Shown one piece after another: positions 1-5,878 of a stretch of 12,023 nucleotides of DNA. Positions within the stretch are counted from its first letter, which is position 1. Each line of letters opens with the position of its first letter. The stretch comes from DASVCZ01 sp036381335 (GTDB lineage: Bacteria; Patescibacteriota; Microgenomatia; UBA1400; PJMF01). The stretch spans positions 1 through 12,023 of the forward strand of contig DASVCZ010000079.1 of NCBI GenBank assembly GCA_036381335.1. Reading direction: 5' to 3'. The notes beneath the pieces were generated by a model. That model did no database searches and had not been told where the DNA came from. It was given only the letters and a program-made list of their open reading frames with translations. The translations under genes and the position numbers were made by a program.

Positions 1-45
1 TAAATGTCCTTCTCCAGCAGTAAAAACAGCTACCTTTTTTTTCAT
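1..45 (-). CDS. N-terminal fragment of an unidentified protein, running off the left edge
   Basis: Reading leftwards from an ATG at 45-43 gives 15 open codons, MKKKVAVFTAGEGHL, before the window ends. A lysine-rich start followed by a hydrophobic beta strand and a small glycine-containing turn resembles the first beta strand and loop of a Rossmann-type fold, as in some glycosyltransferases and formyltransferases. Fifteen residues are too few to name a family. Support for a real gene comes from the perfect TATAAT on the same strand at 58-53, placed just upstream of the ATG, and from the divergent arrangement with pth. The 37 bases between the two start codons would hold both promoters. Confidence 0.5.
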   Translation of the reverse strand, partial: MKKKVAVFTAGEGHL

Positions 46-52
46 ACTCTGC

Positions 53-58
53 ATTATA
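53..58 (-). promoter_or_regulatory. -10 hexamer TATAAT for the leftward gene at 45
   Basis: On the minus strand the hexamer reads TATAAT, a perfect match to the sigma-70 -10 consensus. Seven bases separate it from the ATG at 45, so transcription would start at or within a base or two of the start codon and give a leaderless mRNA. No convincing -35 is visible: the hexamer at 17-base spacing reads GTCTTA. Confidence 0.5.
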
Positions 59-69
59 CCGGTTGTTGA

Positions 70-75
70 TACAAT
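70..75 (+). promoter_or_regulatory. -10-like hexamer TACAAT for pth
   Basis: TACAAT matches the -10 consensus at five of six positions and ends seven bases before the pth ATG at 83. This is the same geometry as the opposing promoter at 58-53. There is no Shine-Dalgarno sequence before pth, which fits a leaderless transcript. No clear -35 element is seen. Confidence 0.4.
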
Positions 76-82
76 TAAGACT

Positions 83-607
83 ATGCAAATCATAGTCGGC
101 CTGGGTAATCCAGGCAAGCAGTATCAGGCCACCAAACATAACGTAGGGTTCAGAGTGGTGGAGCAACTAGCCACTGAAGCAGGATTTCCGGCTTTTAACA
201 CACAATCCAAATTTAACGCCGAAGTTAGTAAAAAAGGTGAAGTGTTGCTTGTGAAGCCCCAGACCTTCATGAATAAATCTGGTGACAGTGTATCAGCAGT
301 CATGAGAATGTATAAAGGACAACTCTATGTGATTCACGACGATTTGGATATTGAGCTGGGCCACTGGAAAATGCAGTTAGGCACTGGTCCCAAAATTCAC
401 AATGGGTTGTTATCGATTTACGACCGCCTCGGCACCAAAAATTTTTGGCACGTTCGAATCGGCGTTGATACGCGCCAGGGAGATCGCACCATTCCATCAG
501 AGCGTTACGTCTTAATGCCGTTTACTGAACAAGAAGAGCAGATCATGACAAAGGTGATGCACGAAGTTTCCTATGAATTGCTGCGAAAACTAAATGAAAG
601 TATTTAG
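83..607 (+). CDS. pth: Peptidyl-tRNA hydrolase (Pth), bacterial type
   Basis: Pth cleaves the ester bond between peptide and tRNA in the cytoplasm and so recycles peptidyl-tRNAs dropped by ribosomes. The 174-aa product starts with the family signature: GLGNPG at residues 6-11, then T17-K18-H19-N20. H19 corresponds to the catalytic His20 of E. coli Pth. N9, M63-N64 in FMNKSGD, D86 in HDDLD and N107 in HNGL match the other substrate-binding positions. The usual glycine-rich loop before HNG is replaced by GTGPKIHNGL at 100-109. The protein is about 20 residues shorter than the E. coli enzyme, mostly at the C-terminus, so the lid helix may be reduced. The start is set by the signature at the expected distance and by a -10-like element seven bases upstream. 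The family call is secure. Confidence 0.95.
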   Translation: MQIIVGLGNPGKQYQATKHNVGFRVVEQLATEAGFPAFNTQSKFNAEVSKKGEVLLVKPQTFMNKSGDSVSAVMRMYKGQLYVIHDDLDIELGHWKMQLGTGPKIHNGLLSIYDRLGTKNFWHVRIGVDTRQGDRTIPSERYVLMPFTEQEEQIMTKVMHEVSYELLRKLNESI

Positions 608-625
608 AAATTAAAAATTTAAAAT

Positions 626-631
626 TATAAA
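626..631 (+). promoter_or_regulatory. Possible -10 hexamer TATAAA before the MFS gene
   Basis: The 33 bases between pth and the next ATG at 641 are almost pure A/T. They contain TATAAA ending nine bases before that ATG. It could drive a nearly leaderless transcript, but AT-rich sequence gives such hexamers easily by chance. No Shine-Dalgarno sequence and no GC-rich hairpin is visible in the gap. Confidence 0.25.
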
Positions 632-640
632 TTCTGTTGT

Positions 641-1882
641 ATGCCCACTTTTCGTGAGTACCACTTTCACCTGCCGCACTACCACGTTGATCACGATCGA
701 GATCTGAAGCTGCTTTTTGGTTCGCATCTGATTTTCACTACCTTAGGCTCCCTCATCTTTTTCTTTTTCCCGTTGTTCCTGTTTCAATTTAGTCAAGTGA
801 TGCCCTTGGCGTTCTTAAGTGACTATTCACCTCTCCAACAAGGCTTAATTTTGATTGCTTTTTACTATGCGTTGATGAGAGTGGTGGCATTGCTTACTAC
901 CATTCCCATAGCCAACCTCTTAGCTCACCAAGGAACGCGTTTTTGTCTGTTATTTGCCCATGTGCTTTTTATTTTAAAATTAGTACTTTTAACGCAGGTC
1001 ACTTTTTATCCTGAACTTATTTTTCTGACCGCCGTCATTCAAGGTGTATTTATTAATGCCTACTGGATGTCGTATCACTTGATGATGACCCAAAAAACTC
1101 ACGTCACTAATCTGGGCAAAGACCTGGGCTTATTACAGTTCATGGTTGAGTTTTGCAAAATGTTGACTCCTGCTATCGGGGGATTGATTATCGTTACCTT
1201 GGGTTATTCCATACTGTTCGCTAGCGGTATTTTGTTATTGCTCTTGAGCCTGATGTTAGTCCTGTCATTTAAAACCAACCGTCTGGTACAAGAAGTGACA
1301 CTGGCAGAAGTTAAAAATCTGATGGTGAACCCTTCCTTTTCTCGCCATATTTTTACCTTTGGCGGGCGTTATCTCAACGATGCTATTATTACCTTATGGC
1401 CGCTGTACGTATTTTTATTTTTGGGGGCAATTGATAAAGTGGGGTACTTGTACTCGCTATCGCTTTTGTTGGCCTTGGTTTTATCACTTATTACCGGCGC
1501 CTACATTGATAAAGCCAAAAGCAAAACTGGGTTTTATGTCTCAGGAGGTATGTTAGGAGCTGTCTGGTTAAGTAGATTGGCGGCTTTTACTCCCATCACC
1601 ATTGCTTTAACCGACACTTTAGATAAATTAATTGCTCCAGTCACTTGGCTTTTTTATGACACGCTGCTGTTTAAAGCTGCTCGCGGAAAATCAACGCTGC
1701 TATTTTTTACCACTCGCGAAATTAGTATTAGTCTATGGGCGATTGGACTCTGGACGGCAGTCGGCATCATTTTCATGGTCATCGACTCTGCTTGGCAGGC
1801 ATTATTTATTTTAGCTGCTATTGGGGTCCTCTTGAGTTTATTAATGACTGATACTTTTACGTATGGCAAAACCAAAAAATGA
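641..1882 (+). CDS. Major facilitator superfamily-like membrane transporter
   Basis: The 413-aa product is strongly hydrophobic, with roughly 11-12 predicted membrane-spanning segments by eye from about residue 27 to 402. A hydrophilic linker at about 211-232 separates two halves, as in MFS secondary transporters. The loop IANLLAHQGTR (90-100) in the first half and GAYIDKAKSKTG (286-297) in the second sit where the MFS motif A (GxxxD-R/K) normally lies; the second keeps Gly, Asp and the basic residues. The N-terminus is histidine-rich (H8, H10, H13, H15, H18) and should be cytoplasmic. The substrate cannot be read from the sequence. The gene starts 33 bases after pth, and its last 20 bases overlap the next gene in another frame. 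The MFS fold is likely; any transported compound would be a guess. Confidence 0.75.
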   Translation: MPTFREYHFHLPHYHVDHDRDLKLLFGSHLIFTTLGSLIFFFFPLFLFQFSQVMPLAFLSDYSPLQQGLILIAFYYALMRVVALLTTIPIANLLAHQGTRFCLLFAHVLFILKLVLLTQVTFYPELIFLTAVIQGVFINAYWMSYHLMMTQKTHVTNLGKDLGLLQFMVEFCKMLTPAIGGLIIVTLGYSILFASGILLLLLSLMLVLSFKTNRLVQEVTLAEVKNLMVNPSFSRHIFTFGGRYLNDAIITLWPLYVFLFLGAIDKVGYLYSLSLLLALVLSLITGAYIDKAKSKTGFYVSGGMLGAVWLSRLAAFTPITIALTDTLDKLIAPVTWLFYDTLLFKAARGKSTLLFFTTREISISLWAIGLWTAVGIIFMVIDSAWQALFILAAIGVLLSLLMTDTFTYGKTKK

Positions 1883-2159
1883 TTCCACCTTCCAACCAAT
1901 TGGTTCACTTTTTCAAAACTATCAGCTAGAAGATAAAGGTGGCTACATTACTCAGGAGTTTCAGGACTATGGGTACCGATTAGCGGTAGAATTAAATGAT
2001 CTCAAGCACAAAAGTCTTTATATTAAAATGGCTAAAGAAATTGACAGGGGAATTTTAGAAGCAGCCAGAAGTTTTGTGCTCGATGCGGAGAGTGCGAAGA
2101 GCAAAGCCCGTCTTTTTATGTGGAAGGTGAAAGAACTTCAGCAGGCTAAAGCCAAGTAA
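1863..2159 (+). CDS. Conserved-type hypothetical protein, 98 aa, soluble
   Basis: I do not recognise this family. The 98-aa product begins with a Lys-rich stretch (MAKPKN), has no membrane segment, and from about residue 33 looks mostly helical and highly charged (for example KSLYIKMAKEIDRGILEAARS and the C-terminal WKVKELQQAKAK). The composition suits a small nucleic-acid- or protein-binding helical protein, but that is only a composition argument. Its ATG lies inside the last codons of the MFS gene, a 20-base overlap in another frame, so translation is probably coupled. No Shine-Dalgarno sequence is seen. The absence of internal stops and the fit between the two genes make it likely to be real. 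Confidence 0.65.
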   Translation: MAKPKNDSTFQPIGSLFQNYQLEDKGGYITQEFQDYGYRLAVELNDLKHKSLYIKMAKEIDRGILEAARSFVLDAESAKSKARLFMWKVKELQQAKAK

Positions 2160-2180
2160 CTTTCCACCCCTGTCTTCCTA

Positions 2181-2186
2181 TATAAT
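2181..2186 (+). promoter_or_regulatory. -10 hexamer TATAAT before the NagZ-like gene
   Basis: A perfect TATAAT inside tatataatag lies 25 bases before the ATG at 2212, in the 52-base gap after the 98-aa gene. It would give a 5' leader of about 15-20 bases that includes the Shine-Dalgarno-like TAAGG at 2199-2203. The -35 region, around 2157-2164, overlaps the previous stop codon and is poor. This start has a conventional leader, unlike the seven-base spacing seen at several other genes here. Confidence 0.5.
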
Positions 2187-2198
2187 AGAGGCATTACC

Positions 2199-2203
2199 TA
2201 AGG
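2199..2203 (+). promoter_or_regulatory. Shine-Dalgarno-like TAAGG for the NagZ-like gene
   Basis: TAAGG is followed by eight bases and then the ATG at 2212, a normal spacing for ribosome binding. It supports this start codon, which also gives the protein its N-terminal membrane anchor. Confidence 0.45.
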
Positions 2204-2211
2204 CTAGATCT

Positions 2212-3381
2212 ATGTCTCGTTCGACGTTACTCTTTATTTTCTTCCTCGGTCTTTGTGCTCTCTTGCTGGGATACAACTATTATGTCCAACCTTTTAAAGA
2301 TCTTTTTAACCCAGAGCCAGCGGCCCAAGTAGAAGTGGAGCCCGAGGATACCCTTTCCGCCGCCGACCAACTGTTGACGCAGCTTTCCACCACCGAAAAA
2401 GTCTGGCAAGTATTGGCAGTGCCGTATACCGTCAGTGCCAGTCCGTCGGCCAGCCTGGAAGATATCGTAGCCAGGAAACCAGGCATGATTACGTTATTTG
2501 GTGACCGGATTGGAACTGAATCAGCCATGGCAGTCAGGGAGCAGATAGCGGCCGGGGATAGAGGTGAGAGGCGGGACCAGTTGCCTATTTGGCTGGCGGT
2601 AGATCACGAAGGCGGTCGGGTCCAGCGCTTGAGCGGTCCCGGTTTTACCCGGGTGCCTTCTTGGCAGGAACTGTGCCAACTAGAGCCGGATACACGCCAG
2701 ATTATTTTGGAAAAAACCGCCACCGAATTATCAGTAGCGGGAATCGATCTCATTTTTGCCCCGATGGTGGACGTGGCTAGCGGGAGCGCGGTCTTGGGTA
2801 ACCGAGTCTGCTCCGATGACCCAGCCGAAGTCATCTCTGCTAGCCAGCAGGTAGTTACTCTTTTTACTGATCAAGGTATTTTGCCAGTCATAAAACATTT
2901 TCCCGGTATCGGCAGTACCACTCGAGATTTACACACCACCTTTGATCGGGTAACAGTGACCGAAGACGATGCGCTGATTTATCGCCAGCTATTGACTCAG
3001 TTTCCACGCTTGGGTGTGATGACGGCCCATGTGGGTGTGGTCAATCAATATCCCGATCTGCCCTGCAGCTTGAGCCCCGCTTGTGTGGGTGAGTTGCAAA
3101 ATAATTTTCCAGCAGCGTTGATTTTTACTGATGCGTTGGAGATGAAAGCAGCCGCCTACACGGCCAGTGGCACCCCCAAAAACTTGGAAAGTATTTCTAC
3201 CGAAGCCATCACCGCCGGCAATAATGTGCTCGTCTATGGCAGCGGGGTGACTTTATCTGAGTTATCAACAATCGCCAAGACACTTGAAGCCCGTGCCGCT
3301 ACCGATAGCGCTTTCTTGAATCGAATTAATAATTCGGTGCGTAAAATAATTGAATATAAAACAACAAGGGTGGGTGAATAA
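2212..3381 (+). CDS. Membrane-anchored glycoside hydrolase family 3 protein, beta-N-acetylhexosaminidase (NagZ-like)
   Basis: Family-3 N-acetylglucosaminidases of the NagZ type remove GlcNAc from cell-wall muropeptides or related glycans. The 389-aa product has an uncleaved-looking N-terminal anchor at about residues 4-25, then an acidic linker (35-47) and a single GH3 TIM barrel, so it should act outside the membrane. Visible motifs are DHEGGRVQRL (131-140), substrate-binding KHFPG (228-232), the acid/base pair D239 and H241 in RDLH, and the nucleophile D307 in FTDALEMKA. The usual KHFPGHG motif reads KHFPGIG, with Ile233 in place of His. E. coli NagZ is cytoplasmic and lacks the anchor; the exported single-domain form is closer to Gram-positive homologues. 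The stop is three bases before the next start, so the two are likely co-transcribed. Family and key catalytic residues are secure; the natural substrate is inferred. Confidence 0.88.
   Translation: MSRSTLLFIFFLGLCALLLGYNYYVQPFKDLFNPEPAAQVEVEPEDTLSAADQLLTQLSTTEKVWQVLAVPYTVSASPSASLEDIVARKPGMITLFGDRIGTESAMAVREQIAAGDRGERRDQLPIWLAVDHEGGRVQRLSGPGFTRVPSWQELCQLEPDTRQIILEKTATELSVAGIDLIFAPMVDVASGSAVLGNRVCSDDPAEVISASQQVVTLFTDQGILPVIKHFPGIGSTTRDLHTTFDRVTVTEDDALIYRQLLTQFPRLGVMTAHVGVVNQYPDLPCSLSPACVGELQNNFPAALIFTDALEMKAAAYTASGTPKNLESISTEAITAGNNVLVYGSGVTLSELSTIAKTLEARAATDSAFLNRINNSVRKIIEYKTTRVGE
3373..3377 (+). promoter_or_regulatory. Shine-Dalgarno GGTGA for the 154-aa membrane protein
   Basis: GGTGA, inside the purine-rich run AAGGGTGGGTGA, is complementary to the 3' end of 16S rRNA and lies seven bases before the ATG at 3385. 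It sits within the last codons of the NagZ-like gene, as expected for operonic translation. Confidence 0.45.
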
Positions 3382-3384
3382 AGT

Positions 3385-3849
3385 ATGAACAAAAAAGGTG
3401 CCTTGATTTTTCAAGCAGTGGTGGCCGCCAGCTTAATAGCTAGTGCTTTCTTTCTCTCTGCCCAGTGGCCGTTTATATTTTTCACTGTAGGGTTAATAGG
3501 TGGGGCCGCTTTTTCTTGGGCAGATGCGACTTTTTTATATCCCAAGTATAAAGACAAAACTATCCACAGCTCTGAGCAATATATCACTCGTTCATTTTTA
3601 TTTTTATTAGCTTACATGGCTACTAGTTTTTTTGTGGTCACATCTACTCGCAGTCCAATTGGCATTGGCCTCAGTTTAGGCATTGGACTAGTACTGTGGA
3701 GCGAGTTGTTATTCACTCTTCAAAGTCCGGCTCAGCTTAACAGTGTGTTAGGGGTTAAAAAACCGCTCAAAAAAAATGAATTAAAAATACTGGTGGGCGG
3801 ATATAGCGTCCTGTACCTAGTCATGTGTGCCATGACATTTTTAAAATAA
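3385..3849 (+). CDS. Hypothetical polytopic membrane protein, 154 aa
   Basis: I do not recognise this family. The product has about four or five hydrophobic segments by eye: roughly residues 7-24, 27-47, 69-87, 92-113 and 133-152. Short Lys-rich loops (54-60 and 125-134) probably face the cytoplasm by the positive-inside rule. No catalytic motif stands out. The ATG follows the NagZ-like stop by three bases and has a Shine-Dalgarno GGTGA seven bases upstream, so it probably belongs to the same transcript. The Lgt-DUF192 gene starts six bases after its stop. Its place between an envelope glycosidase and a lipoprotein-processing enzyme suggests an envelope role, but this is inference from neighbours only. 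Confidence 0.7.
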   Translation: MNKKGALIFQAVVAASLIASAFFLSAQWPFIFFTVGLIGGAAFSWADATFLYPKYKDKTIHSSEQYITRSFLFLLAYMATSFFVVTSTRSPIGIGLSLGIGLVLWSELLFTLQSPAQLNSVLGVKKPLKKNELKILVGGYSVLYLVMCAMTFLK

Positions 3850-3855
3850 TACTTG

Positions 3856-5148
3856 ATGCCACTTACTTTTCACCTCTACGGCTTTATCATTGGCGGCGCA
3901 ACTGTGGTCGGACTGCTCTTAGCAGAGCATCGTTTTTTGCAATTAAAAGTAATTACAGACAAAAAGAAAAACGAACGATTTTTTTGGCAGGCGGTGGTGA
4001 CCGTCTTAGTGAGTGGAGTTATGGGCGCTCGTCTGTGGCATGTGGTCACCGATTGGCCCATTTATCACTCTAACTTAATAGCAGTTTTTAAAATTTGGCA
4101 GGGAGGGTTAAGTATCTTAGGTGCCGTTGGTGGTGGGGTACTAGGAGCATATTTTTTTGTTCGTCACCAACGATTAATAAAAAATGATGACCAGAAAAAA
4201 TTATTTTTAACGTTATTAGATATCTCAGTTTTTGGGTTGCCATTGGCCCAGGCTATTGGTCGTTTAGGGAATTATATTAATCAAGAATTGTACGGGCTAC
4301 CGACCGACCTCCCCTGGGCGCTAACTATCGATGGCGTCAGCTACCATCCCTTATGGGCTTACGAAGCGTTACTGACAGTACTATTTGGAAGTGTGGTGTG
4401 GCTGGTTGATACTCATCCGAGGTGGCGGCAAACACTGGGAATGACTATGGGTCAGGGCCACCTTTTCCTCAGCTATATTTTTTACTACAGTCTGATTCGT
4501 TTTTGGTTAGACTTTTTGCGTCCCGACAAAGCCATATCATTCATTCCGGGGCTAGGAATTAATCAATTAGTATTGCTGGGAGTATTAGGTATAATCAGTG
4601 TCTACATGCTACTGCATTTAAGAAAGAGCAAATGGTTCCCACTTATGCTGAGTGCGGCGGTGACCTTACTTATTTTAGGAAGTGGGCTTTACGTTCTTAA
4701 CCCAGAGGATGGGCAGACTTCTCCTCAAGAAAGCACGCCCACCACTGCTCAGTTAGCCACCTTAGTTGATGATCGGCAACGTATGCACATCCTGATTGGC
4801 TCACGAAAGATTAACGTCGAAGTGGTCAACACTCCGGCCAGCATCACCCAAGGGTTAAGTGGCCGATCAGAGATTGGAAGTGAGGGGATGCTCTTTTTAT
4901 TTGGAGAGAAGCGAGTGCCTCAATTTTGGATGAAAGACATGCAGTTTGATCTTGATCTTGTCTGGATTAGTGACAACACCATTGTGGGAATTACGGAAAA
5001 TGTACCCCATCCCACTCCGGGCACACAGTTAGTCAACTTACCTCACTACCGGCCGCCAGAGGCAGTTGATGCGGTCCTGGAAATTCCAGCTGGGATGGCT
5101 CAAGCGTGGGGACTTAAGCCTGGTGACCCAGTAGTCAGAACTCAATAA
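3856..5148 (+). CDS. lgt: Prolipoprotein diacylglyceryl transferase fused to a C-terminal DUF192 domain
   Basis: Lgt transfers diacylglycerol from phosphatidylglycerol to the lipobox cysteine of prolipoproteins in the membrane. Counting from ATG 3856 (430 aa; a TTG at 3853 would add one residue), residues 1-255 form the polytopic Lgt part. Visible motifs are GARLWH (57-62), IWQGGLS (80-86), the signature GRLGNYINQE (135-144; R136 and N139 match E. coli R143 and N146), and RFWLDFLR (215-222), with R215 near the E. coli R239 position. The HGG histidine, essential in E. coli, is Leu88. A further hydrophobic segment (about 261-280) and a Thr/Pro linker lead to a DUF192 domain (about 310-428) with QGLSGR, EGMLFLF, FWMKDM and the ending LEIPAG...WGLKPGD. 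Lgt enzymes usually end soon after the membrane part, so the fusion is unusual. The reading frame is continuous across the junction. Both domain calls are firm; the DUF192 function is unknown. Confidence 0.88.
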   Translation: MPLTFHLYGFIIGGATVVGLLLAEHRFLQLKVITDKKKNERFFWQAVVTVLVSGVMGARLWHVVTDWPIYHSNLIAVFKIWQGGLSILGAVGGGVLGAYFFVRHQRLIKNDDQKKLFLTLLDISVFGLPLAQAIGRLGNYINQELYGLPTDLPWALTIDGVSYHPLWAYEALLTVLFGSVVWLVDTHPRWRQTLGMTMGQGHLFLSYIFYYSLIRFWLDFLRPDKAISFIPGLGINQLVLLGVLGIISVYMLLHLRKSKWFPLMLSAAVTLLILGSGLYVLNPEDGQTSPQESTPTTAQLATLVDDRQRMHILIGSRKINVEVVNTPASITQGLSGRSEIGSEGMLFLFGEKRVPQFWMKDMQFDLDLVWISDNTIVGITENVPHPTPGTQLVNLPHYRPPEAVDAVLEIPAGMAQAWGLKPGDPVVRTQ

Positions 5149-5152
5149 AAAA

Positions 5153-5161
5153 TGCTATACT
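5153..5161 (+). promoter_or_regulatory. Extended -10 promoter (TGcTATACT) for the 236-aa gene
   Basis: TATACT at 5156-5161 is preceded by TG at 5153-5154 with one base between, a complete extended -10 element. A partial -35 (TAGTCA at 5132-5137, four of six consensus bases, 18-base spacer) lies in the end of lgt. The -10 ends six bases before the ATG at 5168, so the transcript should begin at or next to the start codon, without a leader. Confidence 0.55.
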
Positions 5162-5167
5162 GACAGA

Positions 5168-5878
5168 ATGGATTCGTCTGCCCCTTCCTCGAGATTAATG
5201 ACCATGATTCGCTCCGGCTTTCAGCAGCAGGGAGGGTTGAGTGTAGCTCAGCCAACGCCTGCAGTGCCGGCAGCACCTGTCAATGCCACGCCTAGTGTCC
5301 AAGATAGCTTGGATGTCCTCGATAAAGTCTTGACTGAAGTCGAGCAGGCGCGGGCGGTGACGGCCCCGACTTCGGTGGCAGGGGATCAGCTTGGGTCCCA
5401 ATCTGTGTCGCCAGCCGTGTCTCAACCTGCGCCTCAACCCGCTTTCGACCCGGTATCGCCAGTCATTCCCCAGGTGGTGGACCAAGCAACGGACACACTC
5501 AATAGTGGGTACACCGGCACTACGGCCAAGGAATCAGCCGCCGCCTCCCCTCAAGCTGTAGAAATGGCAACCGGTGTCCAGTATGTAGAAACCGAAAAAT
5601 CTCCTGAGATTCCGGTGGAGGTAGAAAGCTACTTGCAAAAGGTGGAGCAGGAAGACATTCAGCTGCCTGACGAAATTGTGATTGCCGACCAAACTCAAAC
5701 TCCGCTTGCCTCTCACTACGTCCGGCAGCCGGTGATCGTCTTGCCCATTACTCCGGAAGTAGAAGCTGCGGGCGCTTCCAAAAGCCCCGTGACGAGCGTT
5801 CGCTGGTTGGTAGAGTTTAGTCGCAAACTGATGAAAATGTTTACCGGCAAAGTCATTTACCGAGAGGTACCCAGCTAA
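5168..5878 (+). CDS. Low-complexity Pro/Val/Gln/Ala-rich protein paired with the VirD4/HerA-like ATPase
   Basis: I do not recognise a family. The 236-aa product has a short basic N-terminus (MDSSAPSSRLMTMIRSGF), then from about residue 20 to 140 a low-complexity, probably disordered stretch rich in Pro, Val, Gln, Ala, Ser and Thr. A more ordered acidic segment follows (about 142-176, including EVESYLQKVEQEDIQLPDEI), and then a basic C-terminus with an amphipathic stretch RWLVEFSRKLMKMF (about 213-226). No signal peptide or membrane helix is evident. The stop TAA overlaps the ATG of the ATPase as TAATG, so both are made from one message at coupled levels. This suggests an adaptor or substrate-recruiting partner of the ATPase, by context alone. 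The start rests on the extended -10 six bases upstream; an internal ATG at 5198 is the main alternative. Confidence 0.7.
   Translation: MDSSAPSSRLMTMIRSGFQQQGGLSVAQPTPAVPAAPVNATPSVQDSLDVLDKVLTEVEQARAVTAPTSVAGDQLGSQSVSPAVSQPAPQPAFDPVSPVIPQVVDQATDTLNSGYTGTTAKESAAASPQAVEMATGVQYVETEKSPEIPVEVESYLQKVEQEDIQLPDEIVIADQTQTPLASHYVRQPVIVLPITPEVEAAGASKSPVTSVRWLVEFSRKLMKMFTGKVIYREVPS
5862..5868 (+). promoter_or_regulatory. Shine-Dalgarno GAGAGGT for the VirD4/HerA-like ATPase
   Basis: GAGAGGT closely matches GGAGGT and is followed by nine bases before the ATG at 5878. It supports that start, where ATG overlaps the preceding TAA as TAATG. Confidence 0.5.

Noticed and set aside
601..640. Possible terminator or hairpin in the AT-rich gap after pth
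   Set aside because: The sequence has only A/T-rich partial symmetry with no GC stem, so it cannot be called an intrinsic terminator.
3853..3855. TTG as start codon of the Lgt-DUF192 gene
   Set aside because: It adds a single residue before an ATG at 3856, and neither codon has a Shine-Dalgarno sequence; ATG is the simpler choice.
5195..5485. A 96-aa minus-strand frame rich in Arg and His opposite the Pro-rich gene
   Set aside because: Antisense of a Pro/Val/Ala-rich reading frame gives Arg/Gly/His-rich translations by codon complementarity, and no start signal is present.
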